Origin: UBA1672 sp050633325
GTDB taxonomy: Bacteria; Pseudomonadota; Alphaproteobacteria; Micavibrionales; Micavibrionaceae
Reading direction: 5' to 3'
Length of the DNA: 34,140 nucleotides
NCBI GenBank assembly: GCA_050633325.1
Contig: JBOEGH010000025.1
Location: 1 to 34,140 of the forward strand
The position numbers and the translations under genes were made by a program. The notes beneath the pieces were generated by a model. That model did not search any database, had not been told where the DNA came from, and saw nothing but the letters and a program-made list of their open reading frames with translations. Of this stretch, positions 1 through 6,952 are shown in pieces; positions within the stretch are counted from its first letter, which is position 1, and every line of letters begins with the position of its first letter.

Positions 1-215
1 TTTTCACGGAAAATAATGCGACCTTTAGATAAATCGTAAGGAGTCATCTCAACAACAACAGAATCTCCCTGGAGTACACGAATACGGTTTTTACGCATTT
101 TACCAGCGGTATGTGCCAAGATTATGTGATCATTTTCCAGTGTCACGCGGAACATTGCGTTTGGTAATACTTCTGATACCACACCTTTAAATTCTAGTAG
201 TTCTTCTTTTGCCAT
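1..215 (-). CDS. infA: Translation initiation factor IF-1 (C-terminus cut by window edge)
   Basis: Small S1/OB-fold protein that binds the 30S A-site during initiation. The minus-strand reading starts at ATG 215 with MAKEELLEFKGVVSEVLP and contains the conserved HTAGKMRKNRIRVLQGD and MTPYDLSKGRI segments. It runs off the window after 71 codons, about one residue short of the usual 72-aa length. It is the last gene of the minus-strand block, 82 bp downstream of the UPF0262 gene, and has its own candidate promoter. No clear Shine-Dalgarno sequence is visible, but the family N-terminus fixes the start. Confidence 0.97.
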   Translation of the reverse strand, partial: MAKEELLEFKGVVSEVLPNAMFRVTLENDHIILAHTAGKMRKNRIRVLQGDSVVVEMTPYDLSKGRIIFRE

Positions 216-256
216 GGGGTTTTAAATCTTTTCTAAATTAATAAATAAACTAAGGT

Positions 257-285
257 GTTCTATACTGTTTATGGCTTTACGTCAA
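257..285 (-). promoter_or_regulatory. Candidate sigma-70 promoter for infA
   Basis: On the minus strand a TTGACG hexamer (285-280) is followed after 17 bp by TAGAAC (262-257). The match is 5/6 at -35 and 4/6 at -10, 42 bp upstream of the infA start. Judged by eye only. Confidence 0.45.
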
Positions 286-297
286 TTACTCCGTGGA

Positions 298-792
298 CTA
301 GCGCAATATATGTGCTTTACCGGTGTGTAAAACACATATTAATGTGAATAATCTGCGTGCTGTAATTAGATTAAGGTCTATTTTTCCTGCAAGCCTATCC
401 ATCAATAGTTCAGACCCCTCGTTATGTAGTCCTCTACGTCCCATATCTATGGCCTCTATCTGTGACGGCTTTCCGTTTCTTAATGCTTCATCATAGCTGT
501 TTACGATGATGAAATAGTCTTTAATTAAGCGCCTGTAAGGGGTTAGGGATAAAACCAGATAAGGTAGGGCTTGTTGCTTATTATTCTGGGTATGGAAAAT
601 GAGCTTATTGTCTTCTATATACAGCTCTAAAATATAGGGGCCGTTATTATCATCAGCTGGTTGGAAATAGCTGTCTTGTTTTAAATCTCTAAGAGCTGTT
701 TCACAGTCTCTTTGTATTAGATGGGCGATTGAAGGTGAGTCTTTTTTTATCAGGTGAACGGATTTTATTTTGCTTTTGCTGCCGTCATCCAT
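298..792 (-). CDS. UPF0262 family protein
   Basis: Protein of 164 aa belonging to UPF0262, a family conserved in Alphaproteobacteria with no established function. Recognised from the signature blocks LVLSLTPYRRLIKDYF, PSQIEAIDMGRRGLHNEGSE and TARRLFTLICVLH. The ATG at 792 lies 4 bp after the hisG stop, so the two are almost certainly co-transcribed. The usual alphaproteobacterial setting, a histidine gene upstream and infA downstream, is kept here. The cytoplasmic location is inferred from the lack of a signal peptide or membrane segment. Confidence 0.93.
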   Translation of the reverse strand: MDDGSKSKIKSVHLIKKDSPSIAHLIQRDCETALRDLKQDSYFQPADDNNGPYILELYIEDNKLIFHTQNNKQQALPYLVLSLTPYRRLIKDYFIIVNSYDEALRNGKPSQIEAIDMGRRGLHNEGSELLMDRLAGKIDLNLITARRLFTLICVLHTGKAHILR

Positions 793-796
793 GTCT

Positions 797-1462
797 CTAT
801 GGCCTGTTTTTTACTGCTGCTCTGAATTTTTCTACCCAAGATGTTATTTCTTCAACGCGTGTTTTTTGAATGCTACGGTTGATTATAAGGCGAGACGATA
901 CGTCAAGTATCTTTTCTACTTCAACCATATTGTTTGCCTTAAGCGTACTTCCTGTTGAAACTAAATCAACAATACGTTTTGCTAAGCCAAGTGAGGGGGC
1001 AATTTCCATTGCGCCGTTTAGTTTTATGCATTCTGTTTGTACGCCACGTTTTGCAAAATGACGTGAGGTAAGTGAAGGGTATTTTGTTGCTACGCGAATA
1101 TGACTCCATTTTGTGGGGTCATCGGTTTTTGCATCTTCGTTTAGCATGGCAACAGACAGGTGGCATGCACCAATTCCTAAATCCAAAGGGGCATAAATTT
1201 CAGAGTAATTGAATTCCTCAATTGCATCACTGCCGACGACTCCCAGATGTGCTCCTCCATAGGCAACGAATGTTGCAACATCAAAGGCGCGCACACGAAT
1301 AATATCTAACCCGTCATGGTTGGTTGTGAATTGCAGTTTCCTGCTTTTGCTGTTTGTGAAATCATCTTCAGGGATTATGTCACAAGCACTCAATAGAGGC
1401 ATTAGCTCTTCTAAGATGCGTCCTTTGGGTACTGCTAATATTAATTTTTGTTCTTTGCTCAT
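797..1462 (-). CDS. hisG: ATP phosphoribosyltransferase, short form (HisG_S)
   Basis: Catalyses the first step of histidine synthesis, joining ATP and PRPP to give phosphoribosyl-ATP. At 221 aa it is the short form, lacking the C-terminal regulatory domain, and by family knowledge it should need a HisZ subunit; none is in the window. The N-terminal LAVPKGRI, the segment DVATFVAYGGAHLGVVGSDA (residues 61-80) and the PRPP loop VDLVSTGSTLKANN (about 165-178) are all present. In the Rhodospirillales order I remember, hisD follows hisG; here UPF0262 follows directly after 4 bp. The ATG at 1462 gives the family N-terminus. Confidence 0.95.
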   Translation of the reverse strand: MSKEQKLILAVPKGRILEELMPLLSACDIIPEDDFTNSKSRKLQFTTNHDGLDIIRVRAFDVATFVAYGGAHLGVVGSDAIEEFNYSEIYAPLDLGIGACHLSVAMLNEDAKTDDPTKWSHIRVATKYPSLTSRHFAKRGVQTECIKLNGAMEIAPSLGLAKRIVDLVSTGSTLKANNMVEVEKILDVSSRLIINRSIQKTRVEEITSWVEKFRAAVKNRP

Positions 1463-1508
1463 ATCACTTGTTTAACGTGGATATACGCGCGGGGCAAGGA
1501 TAATTATA

Positions 1509-2273
1509 TTATCTGTCATTAGAGGATAAATTACCGGATATATCTATAACATTCTCGCGGTTACAAACCGGTGTTTTGTCTAATATATATTGAAGAATAC
1601 TGGCTTTTCTTAACAACAGATCTTCAAGTGATGAGTTGTCTTTATCTAATGTAAGTAGGTCTATATGATCCAACGCCTCTGATATTGCTGCGTGGGTTAC
1701 CGGTGATAATGTTTGATCTTTATCTATCTCGTGGTCTGTAATTGTCATTGATGAATTCATGGTTCGGATGACAAGTGATAAGTGCAGTGCCTTTGCCTCA
1801 GCAGGGATATGGTCTTTGTCCATTAGTTCCGGATCATTGTTTATTTCGTTACTTATATAGGCAAGGTTGAATGCTTTGCTGCCGATTAATCCGATATATT
1901 TGTCATTATCTACGTCATATTCTAAAATTGGCGCTGCAATGCTTGCTGCTGTTAGGTCGTTTGATATTTTTCCGTCTTTGCCTTGTGATTTTAAGAATTC
2001 TTCGGCATGGCCGTGCAATATTATGGCGGTTCGTAAATTCATCCTTTCCATAGATCTCTGTAGTATGTCGGGTGCGATAGATGTTCCGTGCGTTTCTAGA
2101 GAGTTTGCAAAATTAAGCAGGAAAGCATTTCTTGTGATGTGTGATCTTTGTAACCCAGAACTTTTGGTGAATTCTTCATATGCTTTTTGAGCAAAGTTTT
2201 CTAATCCTAGTCTGCTAATGGGGAGGAACATTTCATGTTCCAATTTTTCGCTGAATTTACGTGATAGCCCCAT
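1509..2273 (-). CDS. Hypothetical protein (254 aa) between murA and hisG
   Basis: I do not recognise this protein. It has an ATG start at 2273, no signal peptide and no convincing membrane segment. It looks soluble and mostly helical, with an acidic, Leu/Asp-rich C-terminal half (DHIDLLTLDKDNSSLEDLLL). It lies 82 bp downstream of murA and 46 bp upstream of hisG on the same strand, so it is probably part of the same transcript. The murA-hisG neighbourhood is conserved in relatives, and this gene looks like a lineage-specific insertion there. The reading frame is intact and has no convincing competitor on either strand. Confidence 0.7.
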   Translation of the reverse strand: MGLSRKFSEKLEHEMFLPISRLGLENFAQKAYEEFTKSSGLQRSHITRNAFLLNFANSLETHGTSIAPDILQRSMERMNLRTAIILHGHAEEFLKSQGKDGKISNDLTAASIAAPILEYDVDNDKYIGLIGSKAFNLAYISNEINNDPELMDKDHIPAEAKALHLSLVIRTMNSSMTITDHEIDKDQTLSPVTHAAISEALDHIDLLTLDKDNSSLEDLLLRKASILQYILDKTPVCNRENVIDISGNLSSNDR

Positions 2274-2355
2274 GCATACCTTCTTCTATAATTATTGTGT
2301 AATTACTGATTGTATAAAGGTGTCGGCGTTATGTCAATGATTTGGCGGTTTTGTG

Positions 2356-3744
2356 CTAATTACCGCTAATGCGTTCTATATTTGCACCAACATTGCCAAG
2401 TTTGCCAACTATATCTTCGTAACCGCGTTCTAGGTGGTATATGCGATTAACTGTGGTTTCACCATCAGCCACAAGTCCGGCAAGGACAAGCGCAACACTG
2501 GCTCGTAAATCAGTTGCCATTACCTCTGCACCTTTTAGGGATTCTACTCCACGAACTATGGCAGAGTTTCCTTGGACAGATATGTCTGCACCCATACGGT
2601 TTAATTCGGGAACATGCATAAATCTGTTTTCGAAAATAGTTTCCGTTACCATTCCTGCACCATCAGCAATTGTAAGCATGGCCATGAATTGGGCTTGTAA
2701 ATCTGTTGGAAACCCGGGATAGGGCTCTGTCATTACGTCTACGCCTTGTAATCTTTCTACTTCGCGACTTACTATAATGTCATTATTGTCTTGTTCTACT
2801 TCTATGCCTGCTTGTGACAATAGTCCTAGGGCGGAGCTTAGATGTTCTATGCGAGCATTTTGAAGGCGTAGTGTACCGCCCGCCATTCCTGCGGCTATTA
2901 TGTAAGTTCCCGTTTCGATACGATCGGGAACGATAGAGTGGCGGATACCTCTTAATGATTTAACGCCTTCGATTTTTATTGTTTCTGTTCCAAGGCCGGT
3001 TATTTTTGCACCCATTTTAATAAGGCATTCACCTAAGTCTATGATTTCAGGCTCTTTTGCGGCGTTGGATAGCGTGGTCTCACCATTGGCAAGTGTTGCG
3101 GCCATAAGTAAATTTTCTGTCGCCCCAACTGACACTTTAGGGAATAATATTTTTGCACCGTTCAAACCGCCAGCAGGGGCGGTTGCATTTATATATCCTT
3201 CTTCCAGAGTGATGGTTGCACCCATTTCTTCCAGGCCTTTGATGTGCAGGTCAACGGGACGAGATCCAATTGCACATCCACCCGGAAGGGATACTTTCGC
3301 CTGACCAAATCTGGATAATAGGGGGCCTAGAACCAGAATAGATCCGCGCATTTTACGAACGATATCGTAAGGCGCGGTATAGGTTTCGATTGCGCTTGCG
3401 TTAATTGCCATCAAAGAACCTTCGCATTTAATTGCGCATCCCAAATATTCCAACAGCTCTATTTGTGAATTCATATCACGTAATGTGTTTGGGCTGTTCT
3501 CAAAATATATAGATTCCTCGGTTAAAAGGGCAGCACACATAAGTTTTAGGGCGCAGTTTTTTGCTCCGCTAATTGGTATTGTGCCATTAAGGGCGTTACC
3601 GCCGATAATCTTTATTTTATCTAATGATGATGGTTTTACTTGTGGCGCAATTGTTGTTTCACTGTTTCCTAACTTAAAGTCGGGGAAGAGTGACTCCACG
3701 TTGTCCCATGTATTTTCCGCTTCTGTCGGCGTAACTTGTTTCAC
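2356..3744 (-). CDS. murA: UDP-N-acetylglucosamine 1-carboxyvinyltransferase, N-terminally extended
   Basis: First committed step of peptidoglycan synthesis: transfer of enolpyruvate from PEP to UDP-GlcNAc. The core begins at DKIKIIGGNALNGTIPISGAKN, with the Lys-Asn of GAKN near residues 62-63 and the catalytic Cys at about 157 in LPGGCAIGSRPVDLH. The PGFPTDLQAQFM and RFMHVPELNRMGA blocks follow. About 41 residues precede this core. The frame opens with GTG at 3753, but GTG at 3744 has AGGGAG 8 nt upstream and is the better start. A third GTG at 3699 is possible. Any of these except 3699 places the start well inside dcd, an overlap of 71-80 bp. Confidence 0.95.
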   Translation of the reverse strand: MKQVTPTEAENTWDNVESLFPDFKLGNSETTIAPQVKPSSLDKIKIIGGNALNGTIPISGAKNCALKLMCAALLTEESIYFENSPNTLRDMNSQIELLEYLGCAIKCEGSLMAINASAIETYTAPYDIVRKMRGSILVLGPLLSRFGQAKVSLPGGCAIGSRPVDLHIKGLEEMGATITLEEGYINATAPAGGLNGAKILFPKVSVGATENLLMAATLANGETTLSNAAKEPEIIDLGECLIKMGAKITGLGTETIKIEGVKSLRGIRHSIVPDRIETGTYIIAAGMAGGTLRLQNARIEHLSSALGLLSQAGIEVEQDNNDIIVSREVERLQGVDVMTEPYPGFPTDLQAQFMAMLTIADGAGMVTETIFENRFMHVPELNRMGADISVQGNSAIVRGVESLKGAEVMATDLRASVALVLAGLVADGETTVNRIYHLERGYEDIVGKLGNVGANIERISGN

Positions 3745-4267
3745 AAGGCTCACTCCCTTTAAAAAATAAAAATTGTGCTACGCCTTCATTGGCGTAAACA
3801 CGCGCCGGAAGGGGGGTTGTATTGGATATTTCCAATGTAACGTGACCTTCCCAACCAGGCTCTAGCGGTGTGACATTAACAATTAATCCACAACGTGCAT
3901 AGGTGCTTTTCCCCAGACATATAACCAACACATCTTTAGGTATGCGGAAATATTCAACGGTGTGGGTCAAAACAAAGCTGTTTGGTGGTATTACACAAAT
4001 ATCACTCTTTCTGTCAACAAAGCTCTGATCCGAGAAGTTTTTAGGATCAACCAGCGCGTTATCTACATTAGTAAAAATTTTGAAATCTTCAGAGCAGCGT
4101 GCATCATAGCCATATGAAGATAAACCATAAGAAATAATGCCATCATTCTTTTGTTTTTCGACGAATGGCTCAATCATACCTTCATTTTTGGCGAGGTCAC
4201 GTATTTGGTGATCTGCTAAAATTCCTGGTGATGATATATGGTCTTGTTGTTGGTTTAATAGAGCCAT
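3674..4267 (-). CDS. dcd: dCTP deaminase
   Basis: Deaminates dCTP to dUTP, feeding dTMP synthesis. The 197-aa product shows the alphaproteobacterial family pattern: GMIEPFVE near residue 30, ISYGLSSYGYDAR (45-57), the substrate-loop GKSTYARCGL with Ser121 and Arg125, the catalytic Glu at about 146 in EPGWEGHVTLEIS, and the C-terminal KYMGQRGVTLPRL. The N-terminus has about 15 residues more than usual before the ADHQIRDLAK segment. The C-terminal codons are also read in another frame as the start of murA. It lies 3 bp downstream of a 42-aa protein gene, in what appears to be one operon. Confidence 0.95.
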   Translation of the reverse strand: MALLNQQQDHISSPGILADHQIRDLAKNEGMIEPFVEKQKNDGIISYGLSSYGYDARCSEDFKIFTNVDNALVDPKNFSDQSFVDRKSDICVIPPNSFVLTHTVEYFRIPKDVLVICLGKSTYARCGLIVNVTPLEPGWEGHVTLEISNTTPLPARVYANEGVAQFLFFKGSEPCETSYADRSGKYMGQRGVTLPRL

Positions 4268-4270
4268 TTA

Positions 4271-4399
4271 CTAAGCGTCCTTGTCTTTATCTGCTTCTTG
4301 TTTTTTTTCGGCCTTGGCCGTTTTAACCTTGAGTTTTCGGCGCTTTAAATTATCACGCAAAGCCGCAGCACGTTTGTCTATTTTCTCTGTTTTACTCAT
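4271..4399 (-). CDS. Small basic protein (42 aa) upstream of dcd
   Basis: A short minus-strand frame from ATG 4399 to TAG 4271 reads MSKTEKIDKRAAALRDNL, then RRKLKVKTAKAEKK and a short acidic tail. It is highly charged and probably helical. The ALRDNLKRRK core resembles the ALRENLRRRKAQ motif of short hypothetical proteins I recall near murA in other Alphaproteobacteria, so I think it is real. It ends 3 bp before the dcd start, which supports co-transcription and possibly coupled translation. Function unknown. Confidence 0.65.
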   Translation of the reverse strand: MSKTEKIDKRAAALRDNLKRRKLKVKTAKAEKKQEADKDKDA

Positions 4400-4501
4400 A
4401 ACAGGTTATTCCAATTCTGATTGATAATTCACACTATACAAAAATAAAGGTTAAGGGTAAGGGAAAACTTTACAGGCGTATAATTTCTTTGGGGAAATCT
4501 G

Positions 4502-4915
4502 TTATTCGTTAAGGGTCGAGTATGGTTTTTTGGCAGATTTTTCAGATACGTAATTAGGGTTACTAACTTTTTTGACGGTGTATGTGTCGATTAATAAGCA
4601 CATAGTTTTACGTATTTCCTCTGCTAAATCTTCTGAAATGTTAGAAATAGTTAGTGTAACGGTGTTATCAAGTAAGTTAATGGCGCGCTTAACATCTGTC
4701 GTTGGTACGCGAACGGGTGGGCATTTTGCAAAGTTAACGTCGGTATTGTTTTTGTATATTAGTGTTATGTCTGATCCAAAATACCCTTGTATTTCATGCG
4801 ATTTTTGAAATGCATCGGACATTTTTATTGTGGCAATATTCTTGTCTTTACTAAACGTCGCCTCATCAATAGAGATGATTAATTGTTCGATAGGTGGCGG
4901 AGGGGTATAATCCAT
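4502..4915 (-). CDS. Hypothetical protein (137 aa)
   Basis: Unrecognised soluble protein with ATG at 4915. It starts MDYTPPPPIEQLIISIDEAT and has a central beta-rich stretch with alternating hydrophobics, for example NTVTLTISNIS. The C-terminus is lysine-rich and looks disordered. There is no signal peptide. It is the first gene of the minus-strand block, about 100 bp upstream of the 42-aa gene and divergent from the tRNA-Thr gene, so its promoter must lie in the roughly 90 bp between them. I can assign no function. Confidence 0.65.
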   Translation of the reverse strand: MDYTPPPPIEQLIISIDEATFSKDKNIATIKMSDAFQKSHEIQGYFGSDITLIYKNNTDVNFAKCPPVRVPTTDVKRAINLLDNTVTLTISNISEDLAEEIRKTMCLLIDTYTVKKVSNPNYVSEKSAKKPYSTLNE

Positions 4916-4958
4916 GATGCTTTTTACGCTAAATACATATTAATGTCCATATTACTGC

Positions 4959-4985
4959 GTGACATCGAAAATGTTTTGTTGTAAT
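4959..4985 (+). promoter_or_regulatory. Possible promoter of tRNA-Thr
   Basis: GTGACA (4959-4964, 5/6 to -35) and TGTAAT (4980-4985, 5/6 to -10) are separated by only 15 bp, about 22 bp before the mature tRNA 5' end. The short spacer lowers confidence. Confidence 0.3.
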
Positions 4986-5007
4986 TTGCCGTTCTTATTT
5001 TGAAGTT

Positions 5008-5082
5008 GCTGCTGTAGCTCAGTGGTAGAGCGCGTCATTGGTAATGACGAGGTCGGGAGTTCAATTCTCCCCAGCAGCACCA
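5008..5082 (+). tRNA. tRNA-Thr (anticodon GGT)
   Basis: A 75-nt cloverleaf with the 3' CCA encoded. The acceptor arms GCTGCTG (5008-5014) and CAGCAGC (5072-5078) pair perfectly, followed by discriminator A and CCA. The D-arm region reads GCTCAGTGGTAGAGC. The anticodon stem CGTCA/TGACG encloses the loop TTGGTAA, giving anticodon GGT, which reads ACC/ACT threonine codons. The T-arm is GGGAG-TTCAATT-CTCCC. Its 3' end is the attachment site of the island that follows, and the tRNA remains intact on the left side of the insertion. Confidence 0.97.
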
Positions 5083-5083
5083 T
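5060..5083 (+). repeat. attL: 24-bp direct repeat within the tRNA-Thr 3' end
   Basis: It starts in the T-loop (TTCAATTCTCCCC), covers the 3' acceptor strand and CCA, and adds one T. It is identical to 8508-8531; the bases just outside differ at both ends (G versus T on the left, G versus T on the right). Confidence 0.92.
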
Positions 5084-5140
5084 GATATGTTCAAATATAT
5101 CAAGTAGTTATTTGTTTTCAATATCTTGAAATTGCAATTA

Positions 5141-5163
5141 GTACACGTAAGTGGTACACACGA
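5141..5163 (+). repeat. Left-end GTACAC repeats, possible integrase arm-type sites
   Basis: GTACAC at 5141-5146 is followed by GTGGTACACACGA at 5151-5163, ending just before the integrase start. The right end carries GTGGTACACA and GTGCTACACACGA at 8422-8447. Twin short repeats near both att sites fit arm-binding sites of a tyrosine recombinase; this role is inferred. Confidence 0.5.
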
Positions 5164-5166
5164 GAT

Positions 5167-5556
5167 ATGGAAAAAGTGACTGGACACACCAATTTATTTC
5201 GCCGTGGGGCAACCTATTATTTCCGCTCAAGAGTACCTAAAGATATTTTAGATACCTATGGCAAAGACGAAGAAAAGTTCTCATTAAAGACTAAAGATTA
5301 TAAAGAGGCCATCAAACGTGCTCGAGTAGAATCGGCTAAAGTCGAAGGTAAGTTTGCTACTCATAGAAGGGAGATCGAACGTGACACCCGTCAAGCTTTA
5401 ACATCACTCACTAGGAATCAGCTAGAGCATATCCATGATGTTTACTATGCGTACCTTATGGAAGAGGATGAGGCAACGCGTCTGGTTGGATTTTATAATG
5501 GCCAAATGACGAATGAGCCGGTTCTTACCTTTGATGAACATGTAGAAAACACTTAG
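5167..5556 (+). pseudogene. Truncated tyrosine-type integrase (N-terminal part only)
   Basis: The 129-aa product matches the N-terminus of phage-type integrases with a DUF6538-like domain: TNLFRRGATYYFRSRVPKDI (residues 8-27), then SLKTKDYKEAIKRARVESAK. A SAM-like segment and DEHVENT follow, and then a TAG stop. Full-length relatives run to about 400 aa and carry an R...HxxR...Y catalytic domain. None of that can be read in the 360 bp that follow in any frame. The gene points into the island from the tRNA, as expected for the site-specific recombinase. It should be inactive unless another integrase acts on the same ends. Confidence 0.85.
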
Positions 5557-5919
5557 GACTTCGAAGGCATTACCCGTTTTGGGCTAGCTATGTCCGTCGT
5601 CAAATGATTTGAGACACTTTGTGTGTGATCTTGGGTGTATCATATGAGCTAGGGTGTGTGGGGATGATTACGTTTAAGTACTGGCCGCTAGTCTTGGGTG
5701 TTTAGAATGAATTCTGTGATTTTGAGTGAAAGGTAGGGTGCGGGGGAGTTTTGATTTTGCGCTGTTATGTAATACTTATTCAGGTTTTTGTAATGATTTT
5801 GGTTTGAATATCCTTATAAAAATGTTGGATCTACGTTTGGTTGTGTAGATTTGTGGAGTATTGTTTCGGAAGTGAAAAAATATATGCACCATCTGTTCCC
5901 TTCATTTTTTTATATTAGA
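5557..5919. other. Gene-free stretch after the broken integrase
   Basis: There is no supported gene on either strand. The stretch is T- and G-rich, with the 9-mer CTTGGGTGT occurring twice (about 5630 and 5693). Integrase catalytic motifs are not recoverable, so the 3' part of that gene seems deleted rather than merely frameshifted. No clear terminator is visible for the operon ending at 5920. Confidence 0.6.
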
Positions 5920-6243
5920 TTATTCGTCAGTGCCTTCTGTATCAGTTATAATACTTACTATACTGTTTTTTTTATCTTCTGGCAGTTCTATAAATTCAGA
6001 TAAAAATGATATGATGTTAACCGCATCCTTATTTATAGGATAATTAAGTGATTCATAATTTTTCTTTATTGTATAATCCTTGATACTACTTATAGCCTGT
6101 AGAATTATAGTTGAAATATCACCTAGGTCAGCTTCCTGTGCCTCTTTAGATAAATAAAATAATGAAGTGATAATTACACTTAAATCATCATTATAATTAC
6201 TCAAACCATATTTGTTTTTTTTAACTTCATTATTATGCGGCAA
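5920..6243 (-). CDS. Unknown protein (107 aa) co-translated with luxI
   Basis: I do not recognise this protein. It is mostly helical and acidic at the C-terminus (ending IITDTEGTDE), with no signal peptide. The start is TTG at 6243, inside the last codons of luxI (11-bp overlap), preceded at 8 nt by GGGAG. The only nearby ATG is out of frame. Being last in the xre-luxR-luxI operon and overlapping luxI suggests translational coupling and a role tied to the signal circuit, for example a modulator of signal synthesis or response. That role is inferred from position only. Confidence 0.68.
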   Translation of the reverse strand: MPHNNEVKKNKYGLSNYNDDLSVIITSLFYLSKEAQEADLGDISTIILQAISSIKDYTIKKNYESLNYPINKDAVNIISFLSEFIELPEDKKNSIVSIITDTEGTDE

Positions 6244-6874
6244 TTCTCTTACTCCCTTTATTGTTACCGTAATTTAGAACTTTATAGTGGATGTCAGTAA
6301 TCTTACGAACACGTGACAACGTATCAACCGATACTTTAAGGTCACCTGCTATAATTTTATGGCCTTCATCGCTTTTATGAACTTTACCTATCCATTCGAC
6401 ATCCCACCCTGATCTAATGAATATGCTTCTCCAATAGGCTGGGTACATAACTCCAATAATGCTTTTAATATCTTTGTCTAAGCAAAACTCTAGATATCCA
6501 ATGACTATTTCTTGAATAATGCGTAAACGTTTTTCAGGGGATAGGTTCTTGTCTATACAAAAACGGCTTCCTTCCCAAATATCTGGGCTATTAGGCAATT
6601 CTGCTTCTGTCACTAAATGAGAGAAAGATTCTTGTAGCATGTAGGGTCTGTCGGTAGGGCATAGCCTTGATACACCTAGTGCTCGACCTGAATTGTCTCT
6701 TTTAATAAGGTAGTATGAGGCTGGGTTATCATAACTATCGTATTCAATGTCTCCTATAGTGGGGACATCCCAATCTTGACGCTTAATTATGCTTTCATAT
6801 CTAAGTTGATGTTGACTATATAAAGGGTTACCATCAAAATGATGATTATTGCTTAAACACACACATTCAATCAT
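6233..6874 (-). CDS. Acyl-homoserine-lactone synthase, LuxI family
   Basis: Makes an N-acyl-homoserine lactone signal from S-adenosylmethionine and an acyl donor. ATG at 6874 has AAGGAG 6 nt upstream and is preferred over GTG at 6895, giving 213 aa. The LuxI catalytic residues are visible: Arg25, Trp35 in QDWDVP, Asp46 and Asp49 in EYDSYD, Arg70 in GVSRL, and Glu101/Arg104 in WEGSRF. The usual Phe four residues after the first Arg is Ile29, as in the RYxSII subfamily I recall from other Alphaproteobacteria. It lies downstream of luxR with a lux-box-like site between. The acyl chain cannot be predicted from the sequence. Confidence 0.93.
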   Translation of the reverse strand: MIECVCLSNNHHFDGNPLYSQHQLRYESIIKRQDWDVPTIGDIEYDSYDNPASYYLIKRDNSGRALGVSRLCPTDRPYMLQESFSHLVTEAELPNSPDIWEGSRFCIDKNLSPEKRLRIIQEIVIGYLEFCLDKDIKSIIGVMYPAYWRSIFIRSGWDVEWIGKVHKSDEGHKIIAGDLKVSVDTLSRVRKITDIHYKVLNYGNNKGSKRIAA

Positions 6875-6929
6875 TATTATCTCCTTGTCATTCACAAGAA
6901 GATAAAAGCAAAAAATGTATTCAAGGATT

Positions 6930-6949
6930 ACCTAGCAAGTTCAACAGGG
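6930..6949 (-). promoter_or_regulatory. lux-box-like LuxR binding site before luxI
   Basis: On the minus strand, CCCTGTTGAACTTGCTAGGT matches the Vibrio fischeri lux box ACCTGTAGGATCGTACAGGT at 11 of 20 positions, including the conserved outer CCTGT and AGGT halves. Its centre is about 65 bp before the luxI ATG. A TATCTT -10 candidate lies at 6904-6899, so the box would sit near -45, the normal activator position. It lies just after the luxR stop, which suggests luxI has its own autoinducible promoter. Confidence 0.6.
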
Positions 6950-6952
6950 TGT

